The position numbers were made by a program, and so were the translations under genes. The notes under the pieces are model-generated. The model was not told the origin of the DNA and did not search any database. It saw nothing but the letters and a program-made list of their open reading frames with translations. This document shows, in pieces, positions 7,896 to 13,430 of a stretch of DNA of 32,461 nt. Position 1 is the first letter of the stretch, and each line of letters begins with the position of its first letter. The stretch comes from DASXTW01 sp046726275 (GTDB taxonomy: Bacteria > Actinomycetota > UBA4738), in NCBI GenBank assembly GCA_046726275.1, contig JBKPAF010000095.1, forward strand, positions 1 through 32,461, given 5' to 3'.

Positions 7896-8414
7896 ATGAT
7901 CGAGAAGATCCGCAAGATCAACGAGAAGGAGGAGGGCTTCACCCTCATCGAACTGATGGTGGTGGTTCTGATCATCGGCATCCTGATCGCCATCGCCCTT
8001 CCCACCTTCCTCGGAGCACGGAACCGGGCCAACGACAAGGCGGCACAGTCCAGCCTTCGGAACGGCCTCGTGGCGGCGAAGACCTGCTTTACCGACCGCG
8101 ACGCCTACGTCTGGACGCTTCCCGCCCCCGGCGGTTCGTGTAACGCTGCTGCACTGAACGCCATCGAGCAGTCGCTGACGTTCGTTGCGAACAACGTCCA
8201 GTCGGCTGACCCGAACCAGGTCAGTGTCAAGCCGGTGAATGCGAACAACTTCTACGAGAGCTCCTACTCCAAGTCGCAGAAGTGCTTCTTCATCCACGAC
8301 GACCAGGGTGGAACCGGCACCGAGTACGGGGTCACCGCAGCTGGTGTCCCGCCGGCGACTGGCTGCAGCGGCGACGCCGCTCAGGGGTTCGGCGGTTACC
8401 AGAGCAGCTGGTAA
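7896..8414 (+). CDS. pilA: Type IV prepilin, likely major pilin (PilA1)
   Basis: A 172-residue prepilin. The class III leader ends EEG, with cleavage expected after Gly14 so that mature pilin begins Phe15; the conserved Glu at mature position 5 is present (FTLIE). The hydrophobic assembly helix (about 17-38) continues into the LPTFLGARNRANDKAAQS helix common in monoderm pilins. The 158-residue mature protein has four cysteines in its globular part (in KTCFT, GSCNA, KCFF and TGCSG), enough for two disulfides. The ATG is preceded by GGGAGGTGA at 7878-7886, an excellent Shine-Dalgarno match with slightly long spacing. A terminator-like hairpin follows, so this gene probably makes the most abundant transcript. 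The call as major pilin is inferred from order, Shine-Dalgarno and terminator. Confidence 0.93.
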   Translation: MIEKIRKINEKEEGFTLIELMVVVLIIGILIAIALPTFLGARNRANDKAAQSSLRNGLVAAKTCFTDRDAYVWTLPAPGGSCNAAALNAIEQSLTFVANNVQSADPNQVSVKPVNANNFYESSYSKSQKCFFIHDDQGGTGTEYGVTAAGVPPATGCSGDAAQGFGGYQSSW

Positions 8415-8437
8415 TTCGAGTAAGAAACGAGAACGAA

Positions 8438-8470
8438 GAGAAGGGGCGACCGGACCGGCCGCCCCTTCTC
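8438..8470 (+). terminator. Terminator-like hairpin between the two pilin genes
   Basis: An 11-bp perfect stem (8438-8448 with 8460-8470) around an 11-base loop lies 24 bases after the pilA1 stop. No T-run follows (GATTATC), so termination may be partial or Rho-assisted. It could equally protect the 3' end of a pilA1 message. Either way it would lower pilA2 relative to pilA1. Confidence 0.6.
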
Positions 8471-8521
8471 GATTATCAGGATCAAGCGAGCGAGCGGGCG
8501 AAAGGGATCGAGAGGATCTCC

Positions 8522-9010
8522 ATGAGGTGGAAGGCGAAGGAAGAGCCGGGAAGGGTCCCGCTGCGCGAGCGCGCGGGGTCCGAGGAGGGCTTCACCCTGA
8601 TCGAGCTCCTCGTGGTCGTCCTCATCATCGGCATCCTCATCGCCATCGCGATGGGGACCTTCTCTGGAGCCCGTGAGCGGGCCGCCGACCGCGCCGCCCA
8701 GTCCAACATCCGCACCGGGCTCATCACCGCGATGAGCCACTACGTCCAGGGTCGTACCTACACTGGGTTCGACGTGCCCACCGCCGAGGCACAGGAGCCG
8801 TCGCTCGACTGGATGGCCCCCGGGCCGCCCGACGAGGAGCAGGTCGACATCGAAGTGGCATCGGGGGACTTTCTTCTCCTGGTCGGCAAGAGCAGGAGTG
8901 GGAGCTATTTCTGCCTGGCCCAGATCTCAGGCAATCCCCTGACCGAGCGAGGCAAGGCCCTGAACTTCGTGGACGTCGACACCGTCGCAGAATGCGTCGG
9001 GGGCTGGTGA
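8522..9010 (+). CDS. Second type IV prepilin (PilA2, possible minor pilin)
   Basis: A 162-residue prepilin. Cleavage is expected after Gly23 in the motif EEG before FTLIELLVVV, with mature Glu5 (Glu28 of the precursor) retained. The leader peptide is longer and more basic than in PilA1 (23 against 14 residues). The mature protein is 139 residues, shorter than PilA1, with two cysteines (SYFCLA and AECVGGW) that could form a C-terminal disulfide loop. The ATG is supported by AGAGGA at 8511-8516. The first ~40 mature residues are close to PilA1 and the rest differs, pointing to tandem duplication and divergence. It may be a minor or priming pilin, or an alternative major pilin; the sequence cannot tell. 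Confidence 0.9.
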   Translation: MRWKAKEEPGRVPLRERAGSEEGFTLIELLVVVLIIGILIAIAMGTFSGARERAADRAAQSNIRTGLITAMSHYVQGRTYTGFDVPTAEAQEPSLDWMAPGPPDEEQVDIEVASGDFLLLVGKSRSGSYFCLAQISGNPLTERGKALNFVDVDTVAECVGGW

Positions 9011-9058
9011 GCACCGCTCCCGGTACCGATCGCGCCCACCGTTAAGCTCTTTCTCCAG

Positions 9059-9835
9059 ATGACGGCCATGCGAGTGCTGATCTTCACCGCGTTCGGACTC
9101 GTCTTCGGCTCTTTCCTGTCCGTCGTGATCTACAGGGTCCCGCGCAAGGAGTCGATCGTGGCCCCGCGCTCGGCCTGTCCCCACTGCGGCGCGATGGTCC
9201 AATCCAGGGACAACGTCCCCGTCATCTCCTATGTCGCCCTCCGAGGCCGCTGCCGATCCTGCGGCGCCCGTATCTCGCTGCGCTATCCGCTCCTCGAGCT
9301 GGCCACCGGCCTTCTGTTCGCTGGTGCGGCCCTGCGGTTCGACTCCATATACACGGCCGCGGTGATGGCACTGTTGTTCCTGGTGTTGGAGGCGGTGGCG
9401 GTGATCGATCTCGAGCACAAGATCGTCCCCAACAGGATCCTGTACCCCTCCTTCGTGGTCTTCGCGGCCCTGGTGGGCCTCGGGGCAGCCTTCGGGCACG
9501 ACATGGAGCTGGTGCCGGCCACCCTGGGCTTCCTGGCGTTCGGAGGAGGACTGCTCGTCGTGGCTCTCATCTCACCAGGGGGTATGGGGATGGGGGACGT
9601 GAAGCTGGCCGCCCTGATCGGCCTCGTCCTGGGAGCCCTGGGCCCCCGCTACGTGATCGTGGCGGCGGGAGTGGCGATCCTCGCCGGTGGAATCGGCGCG
9701 GTCTTGCTGATGACGCTCACGGGGGCTTCCCGGAAGGCCAAGATCCCCTTCGGGCCGTATCTTGCCGGCGGCGCCATCGCGGCCGTGTTCCTGGCGCCTG
9801 CCATCGCCTCGTGGTACACGTCCCTCCCTGGCTGA
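9059..9835 (+). CDS. pilD: Prepilin peptidase / N-methyltransferase PilD
   Basis: A 258-residue polytopic membrane enzyme that removes prepilin leaders on the cytoplasmic side and methylates the new N-terminus. The N-terminal methylase region (GSFLSVVIYRVPR) carries the zinc-type tetracysteine Cys40, Cys43, Cys65, Cys68 (CPHC and CRSC). The A24 aspartic protease site is complete: Asp117 in VIDLEH and Asp180 in GMGDVK. About seven further hydrophobic helices fill the C-terminal part. ATG 9059 is used; a second in-frame ATG at 9068 is possible, and neither has a clear Shine-Dalgarno. Its substrates PilA1 and PilA2 lie immediately upstream. Confidence 0.95.
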   Translation: MTAMRVLIFTAFGLVFGSFLSVVIYRVPRKESIVAPRSACPHCGAMVQSRDNVPVISYVALRGRCRSCGARISLRYPLLELATGLLFAGAALRFDSIYTAAVMALLFLVLEAVAVIDLEHKIVPNRILYPSFVVFAALVGLGAAFGHDMELVPATLGFLAFGGGLLVVALISPGGMGMGDVKLAALIGLVLGALGPRYVIVAAGVAILAGGIGAVLLMTLTGASRKAKIPFGPYLAGGAIAAVFLAPAIASWYTSLPG

Positions 9836-9991
9836 AAGACCAGACCAAGCTTCCACCTTCTGACTGGCTTCGATCGCGCGCTGGGCTGCGCCCTTGGTAG
9901 GACGTCCCCGTTCTTGGTATCTCAGCTTTCCGGCCGATTTTTCCTTGTCTGCCTATCAAGTTGTCCCAGGTCAGGTTCGAAAACTAAGACG

Positions 9992-10020
9992 TTGACACAA
10001 TCAGGTCACACGTGTTAACT
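9992..10020 (+). promoter_or_regulatory. Sigma-70-type promoter for the BldC-like/pilMNO operon
   Basis: A perfect -35 box TTGACA (9992-9997), a 17-bp spacer and TTAACT (10015-10020) as -10 form the best promoter match in the window, with a start expected near 10026-10028. An ACACGTGT palindrome lies across the spacer. The stretch 9836-9991 upstream shows no coding potential and no clear terminator for pilD. Confidence 0.75.
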
Positions 10021-10025
10021 CCGAT

Positions 10026-10049
10026 CCCCTTGTTGCACAAGTCAAGGGG
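10026..10049 (+). promoter_or_regulatory. 5'-terminal hairpin of the pilMNO leader RNA
   Basis: CCCCTTG (10026-10032) pairs with CAAGGGG (10043-10049) around a 10-base loop. The predicted transcription start falls at the first base of the stem, so the RNA would begin with this hairpin. Its 3' arm ends two bases before an AGGAGG Shine-Dalgarno (10052-10057). It may stabilise the mRNA or gate initiation of the leader ORF. Confidence 0.5.
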
Positions 10050-10064
10050 AGAGGAGGAACGAGA

Positions 10065-10118
10065 GTGGAGTTGCTACTGTGGCTAACGTTGCAAGAGTTG
10101 CAAGAGTGGAGGGTGTGA
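10065..10118 (+). CDS. Putative 17-residue leader peptide upstream of the BldC-like gene
   Basis: A GTG-initiated 17-codon ORF encoding MELLLWLTLQELQEWRV (GTG read as Met). It has a perfect AGGAGG Shine-Dalgarno (10052-10057) seven bases upstream, better than that of most genes here, and ends in TGA at 10116-10118, three bases before the ATG of the BldC-like gene. The peptide is leucine-rich and amphipathic; seven of its 17 codons (10071-10079, 10083-10085, 10089-10100) are Leu or sit next to Leu. Translation of this ORF would couple ribosomes into the regulator gene. No homologue is recognised. The alternative is that the AGGAGG is incidental and only the regulator, with its own GGAGG at 10108-10112, is translated. 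Confidence 0.45.
   Translation: MELLLWLTLQELQEWRV
10088..10105 (+). repeat. Tandem 9-bp direct repeat, two copies of GTTGCAAGA
   Basis: Two exact head-to-tail copies (10088-10096 and 10097-10105), each containing the palindrome TTGCAA, lie 17 bases before the start of the BldC-like gene. BldC of Streptomyces is reported to bind direct repeats head-to-tail, so this could be an autoregulatory operator. The repeat also encodes LQE-LQE in the putative leader peptide, so coding coincidence is possible. Confidence 0.4.
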
Positions 10119-10121
10119 CCG

Positions 10122-10331
10122 ATGGGCAGACGACGGCCTCTCGTTGGGGACCGGCTGCTCACGGTCGGTGAGGTGGCTGACGCCATGCGGGTGTCGAACA
10201 TGACGATCTACCGGTTGATCAAGAGCGGACAGCTGGCCGCGGTCCGGGTCGGCAAGAACTACCGGATCCGCGAGTCCGACGTGAACCGGTACCTGGCAGA
10301 GCGGTCGGTCCGAACGGAGGCGAATTCCTAG
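10122..10331 (+). CDS. BldC-like / excisionase-family small HTH DNA-binding protein
   Basis: A 69-residue protein that is almost entirely one MerR-type winged HTH: LLTVGEVADAMRVSNMTIYRLIKSGQLAAVRVGKNYRIRESDVNRYL is seen across residues ~12-58, with the recognition helix around SNMTIYRLIKSG and the wing around VRVGKNYRI. Proteins of this size and form include Streptomyces BldC and phage/ICE excisionases. There is no integrase or att-like context here, so a transcription factor is more likely. It has GGAGG at 10108-10112 and is the first full gene of the pilMNO unit; its stop TAG is directly followed by the pilM ATG. Control of the pilus operon or of itself is an inference from position. Confidence 0.82.
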   Translation: MGRRRPLVGDRLLTVGEVADAMRVSNMTIYRLIKSGQLAAVRVGKNYRIRESDVNRYLAERSVRTEANS

Positions 10332-11396
10332 ATGCCACAGGTACGGATCGGGGTGGATATCGGCTCGACGGGTGTTCGCGCCGCGGAGCTGTCGATGCGC
10401 AACCTTCCTCCGCAGCTCGTACGGGTGGCGCAGGTCCCCGTGCCGGACGGGGCGGTCTCGAGTGGCGAGATCCGTGACCCGGGCTCCGTGAGCGACGCTC
10501 TCCGCGAGCTCTGGCACCGCGGCAAGTTCCGGAGTCGCGACGTCGTCCTGGGCGTGGCGAACCAGCGTGTCGTCGTCCGCGAGGTCTCACTCCCATGGCT
10601 GACCGACAAGGAGCTTCGAGAGTCCCTCCCGTTCCAGGTTCAGGAGTTCGTTCCCATCCCCGTCGAGGAAGCGGTTCTCGACTACCACGTCCTCGAGGAG
10701 TTCGAGCGCGAGGGTCGTCGGATGGTCCGCATCCTCCTCGTCGCCGCGCAGAAGACGATGATCCAGCAGATCGTGCAGGCGGCCGAGGCCGCCAAGCTCC
10801 ATCCGGTCGGGCTCGACCTGGTGCCGTTCGCCATCGTCCGGTCGGTCGGTTCCATCGAAGCGATGGGGGCCGAGGGCACGGGCGCCGGCGACGAGGCCAT
10901 CGTGGACATCGGCGCGGACGTCACGAGCATCTGTGTCCACGCCTGGGGCGTTCCCCGTTTCGTCCGGATCCTTCCCTCTGGCGGCCGCGACGTCACGAAC
11001 GCCGTTGCGAGGACGCTCGGAGTGTCCGATGACGAGGCGGAATCCCTCAAGCGCAACAACGGCCCATCGGCGATGGAGCCGGACAGGAGCGATCAGGCCG
11101 TGAAGGCCGCCATCGCCCGCGCCGCCTCGTTCGCCGACGACATCAGATCTTCGCTCGACTTCTATCAGTCTCAGATGCCGGGAGCGAGGGTAAGCCGCGT
11201 GCTCCTCACGGGCGGCGGCTCCAAGCTTCCGGGATTGAAGCGCCTGCTCGAGGACCGGTTGCCGGCCGAGGTGGCCGAAGGGCATCCGTTCCACCGGGTC
11301 GCCCCCGCGCTCGATCTGTCCGACGAAGCCATGGCCGAGGCCGAGCCACTCCTGGCTGTGGCCGTCGGTCTCGCACTTCCGGGGGTCCGTGGATGA
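10332..11396 (+). CDS. pilM: Type IV pilus assembly protein PilM (actin-like ATPase)
   Basis: A 354-residue cytoplasmic actin-fold protein that binds the PilN N-terminus and links the cytoplasmic motors to the membrane alignment complex. The N-terminal phosphate-1 motif reads IGVDIGSTGVRAAEL. An SHS2-like insert follows (DVVLGVANQRVVVREVSLP), then KELRESLPFQVQEFVPIPVEEAVLDYHV, which is typical of PilM. The second phosphate loop is VDIGADVTSICV and the adenosine motif is LLTGGGSKLPGL near residue 296. ATG 10332 abuts the preceding TAG, with GGAGG at 10316-10320 as Shine-Dalgarno. The stop overlaps pilN by four bases (ATGA). Confidence 0.94.
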   Translation: MPQVRIGVDIGSTGVRAAELSMRNLPPQLVRVAQVPVPDGAVSSGEIRDPGSVSDALRELWHRGKFRSRDVVLGVANQRVVVREVSLPWLTDKELRESLPFQVQEFVPIPVEEAVLDYHVLEEFEREGRRMVRILLVAAQKTMIQQIVQAAEAAKLHPVGLDLVPFAIVRSVGSIEAMGAEGTGAGDEAIVDIGADVTSICVHAWGVPRFVRILPSGGRDVTNAVARTLGVSDDEAESLKRNNGPSAMEPDRSDQAVKAAIARAASFADDIRSSLDFYQSQMPGARVSRVLLTGGGSKLPGLKRLLEDRLPAEVAEGHPFHRVAPALDLSDEAMAEAEPLLAVAVGLALPGVRG

Positions 11397-12052
11397 CACA
11401 GGTAAACCTTCTTCCATCAGACGTTCGCGAGCGCCTGCGCACTCGCCGCCTCATGGCCGCGGTCATCGCGGGCGTGGGTGCGGTCATGGCGCTGCTGTTC
11501 TTCGTCTTCGTCCTGCAGTCTGCGCGTCTGTCCAACAGCGAGCAGAAGCTGCGGGCCCAGCAGGCCATCAACTCGGACCTCCAGGCGAAGATCGGCCAGC
11601 TCCAGCAGTTCCAGCAGCTCAAGCTGACGGTGGCCGCCCGTGAGGCGCTCGCGGCAGCCGCGCTCAACGGGCAAGTGGCGTGGTCGGGAGTGCTCCGAGA
11701 CATCTCGATCGTGATCCCGAACAAGATGTGGCTCTCCGGCATGAACGGCGCGCTCACCAGTAGCACGGCCGCTCCGCTCACCCCCTCTGGGACCCCCACT
11801 ACGGGAGGGACCCCGGCGCCGGTGGCCCCCGCACTGGTCGGCAGCATCCAGTTCCAGGGGATGGCGTCAGATTTCCCCACCGTCGCCAAGTGGCTCAACC
11901 GCTTGGAGCAGGTCAACGGGTGGGTCAACTCATGGGCGAGCAACGCCCTGAGGCAATCGGGCGACGTCACGCAAGCCAACGCCGACAAGGTTCAGTTCAC
12001 CGCTTCGGTCGACCTGACTACCGAGGCCACGGTCCAGGGGAGTAAGAAGTGA
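11393..12052 (+). CDS. pilN: Type IV pilus assembly protein PilN
   Basis: A 219-residue bitopic membrane protein of the alignment complex. The cytoplasmic N-terminus has the VNLLP motif (residues 4-8) that docks into PilM. One transmembrane helix spans about 20-41, followed by a coiled coil at about 42-80 (QSARLSNSEQKLRAQQ) and a PilN/PilO-type ferredoxin-like domain outside the membrane. A threonine/proline-rich low-complexity insert at about 122-142 interrupts the domain. The insert is unusual for PilN of proteobacteria; it may be a loop expansion. ATGA overlap with pilM and GTGA overlap with pilO show a tight operon. Confidence 0.88.
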   Translation: MTQVNLLPSDVRERLRTRRLMAAVIAGVGAVMALLFFVFVLQSARLSNSEQKLRAQQAINSDLQAKIGQLQQFQQLKLTVAAREALAAAALNGQVAWSGVLRDISIVIPNKMWLSGMNGALTSSTAAPLTPSGTPTTGGTPAPVAPALVGSIQFQGMASDFPTVAKWLNRLEQVNGWVNSWASNALRQSGDVTQANADKVQFTASVDLTTEATVQGSKK

Positions 12053-12660
12053 ACAGGAAGCCAGCAATCATCGCCGGGCTCGTCGGGCTGGCCCTCATCC
12101 TGGGCATGGTCGTCGGGCTGATCAGCCCCAAGGCCTCGCAGGTCCGGAAGAAGCAGAAAGAAGTGCAGACGGCTCAGCAGCAGGAGGGTGTCCTGCGGAC
12201 CCAGCTGGAGCAGCTCCAGGCGGCGGCGAAGGACGCTCCCAAGGACCGCAAGCGGCTGGCCGTCCTCCAGAGACAGATCCCGCCGACGGCGGACCTGCCC
12301 GGGATCATCCGGCTCCTCAACAACACGTCGGACCGCTCGGGCGTCGACTTCATGACGGTCGCCCCGGGCCAGCCCGGTGCGGAAGGACCCCTGTCGGTGA
12401 TCCCCGTCCAGATCACGATCAAGGGCGGGTTCTTCGCGGTGGATCAGTACCTCTACCTTCTCGAGCGCCTTGCGCGTGTGTCGAAGGTGACGACCCTTTC
12501 CATCACCCAGGGAGGCGAGACCGCCACGACGCTGACCGTCTCGCTCACCGCCAACTTCTACACGACCGACACGAGTGCCGGTCCTGGGTCGGTTCCAGGC
12601 GGCCAGCAGCCGGCCGTGAACGCCCCAGCCCCCGTCCCCAGTCCCACGCCAGGAGGTTAG
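12049..12660 (+). CDS. pilO: Type IV pilus assembly protein PilO
   Basis: A 203-residue bitopic protein that pairs with PilN. A short basic N-terminus, a transmembrane helix at about 6-26, a coiled coil at about 30-75 (KASQVRKKQKEVQTAQQQ) and an alpha/beta domain at about 80-175 match the PilO plan; VIPVQITIKGGFFAVDQYLYLLERLARVSKV is seen across its core and resembles PilO strongly. The last ~28 residues are a Gly/Pro/Ala-rich tail. The GTG start overlaps the pilN stop by four bases. Length is normal for the family. Confidence 0.88.
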   Translation: MNRKPAIIAGLVGLALILGMVVGLISPKASQVRKKQKEVQTAQQQEGVLRTQLEQLQAAAKDAPKDRKRLAVLQRQIPPTADLPGIIRLLNNTSDRSGVDFMTVAPGQPGAEGPLSVIPVQITIKGGFFAVDQYLYLLERLARVSKVTTLSITQGGETATTLTVSLTANFYTTDTSAGPGSVPGGQQPAVNAPAPVPSPTPGG

Positions 12661-12663
12661 GAC

Positions 12664-13203
12664 ATGCCCCTGTCTAAGCGTGATCGGCGTGCCCTGATCA
12701 TCTTCGGCGCCATCACCGTCGTCGCTGCCGCGGTCTTCTTCCTGTTCATCGCGAAGGGCCCGAAGACCACCACAGCAGGCGCTCGGCGAGGATCGCAGCT
12801 GAACGTGAACCAGCCCGCACCGACGCCTTCGCCGACGAAGGCCGCCAAGAAGAAGCCGAAGGAAGTCCTGGTGTTCTCCGGCCGGGATCCGTTCGACCCG
12901 ACCCAGGGCGGCGGCTCCGTGGCGGCGCCGGCCGGCGCTCCCACGGTCTCGCCTCCGGGGTCCTCCTCAGGTCCGACCGGTGGGTCCAGCAAGCAGGTCG
13001 GAGGCAAGACGGTCGTCCTCATCGACATCTTCACGGAGGACGGGGCGGAGAAGGCGCAGGTGGAGGTGGACGGTACTGTGTACACGGTCGCCGAGGGCGA
13101 CAGCTTCGACGACGGATACCGGCTAGTTTCCATCGACGGTACATGTGCGAGCTTCACCCACGACGCCTCCTCCTTCACCTTGTGTGAGGTCCAGAACAAG
13201 TAA
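12664..13203 (+). CDS. PilP-like pilus assembly protein (bitopic, extracytoplasmic beta domain)
   Basis: A 179-residue protein with a transmembrane helix at about 10-30, a long Pro/Ser/Gly/Thr-rich linker with FSGRDPFDP at 71-79, and a small C-terminal beta domain at about 115-176 (KTVVLIDIFTEDG, then TVYTVAEGDSFDDGYRLVSIDG). RDPF followed by such a domain is how PilP and GspC homology regions look, and the gene sits in the pilP position after pilO with AGGAGG at 12651-12656. Cys161 and Cys174 could form a disulfide. PilP normally bridges PilN/PilO to the PilQ secretin; no secretin is present, so here it may contact the cell wall or another component. It is not a lipoprotein. Similarity to PilP is by architecture, not by a search. 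Confidence 0.65.
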   Translation: MPLSKRDRRALIIFGAITVVAAAVFFLFIAKGPKTTTAGARRGSQLNVNQPAPTPSPTKAAKKKPKEVLVFSGRDPFDPTQGGGSVAAPAGAPTVSPPGSSSGPTGGSSKQVGGKTVVLIDIFTEDGAEKAQVEVDGTVYTVAEGDSFDDGYRLVSIDGTCASFTHDASSFTLCEVQNK

Positions 13204-13218
13204 CAGGTAGGCACTTTC

Positions 13219-13254
13219 GAGGCGGCCCCGAGCAGTCTGCACCGGGGCCGCCTC
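13219..13254 (+). terminator. Terminator-like hairpin after the pilMNO operon
   Basis: A perfect 12-bp GC-rich stem (13219-13230 with 13243-13254) around a 12-base loop starts 15 bases after the PilP-like stop. The following bases (TGCAATTG) lack a T-run, as often in GC-rich Actinomycetota, so termination is probable but not certain. Confidence 0.65.
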
Positions 13255-13279
13255 TGCAATTGAGGCCCCAGTTCGCCCC

Positions 13280-13409
13280 GCTGCGATCGTTGCTGCCCCC
13301 CTGGACCCTTTCGTCTCCTCCTCGAAGCTCCGCGTGTTCGCGGATCTTCGACGAGCCAGAGGGTCCGCAGCTGCCTCGCTGCGCTCGTTGCTGCTCCCCC
13401 CCTGGACCC
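13280..13409 (+). repeat. Intergenic direct-repeat and hairpin element
   Basis: Two near-identical copies of a ~30-base sequence (13280-13308 and 13378-13409; they differ by one substitution and three inserted bases, ending in CCCTGGACCC) flank an inverted repeat. The inverted repeat has a 12-bp stem with one mismatch (13323-13334 with 13339-13350, loop TGTT), and further out GACCCT (13304-13309) faces AGGGTC (13360-13365). The region lacks coding character although an ORF runs through it. It could be a small REP-like or non-autonomous mobile repeat. Whether it recurs in the genome cannot be seen here. Confidence 0.5.
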
Positions 13410-13416
13410 CCGCGGG

Positions 13417-13422
13417 TATCAT
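13417..13422 (+). promoter_or_regulatory. Possible -10 element (TATCAT) for leaderless pepQ
   Basis: TATCAT lies eight bases before the GTG start of pepQ, the same spacing as the candidate before mltG. No Shine-Dalgarno precedes the GTG, consistent with a leaderless transcript. No -35 is evident. Confidence 0.3.
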
Positions 13423-13430
13423 CGGCCCTC

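Noticed and set aside
9836..9991. Riboswitch, for example cyclic di-GMP class I, upstream of the pilMNO promoter
   Set aside because: No conserved riboswitch core could be recognised, and the region lies upstream of the likely promoter, so it would not be in that transcript.
10122..10331. Excisionase of an integrated element
   Set aside because: The HTH fold allows it, but there is no integrase, no att-like repeat and no tRNA nearby, and the gene is joined to pilM in an operon.
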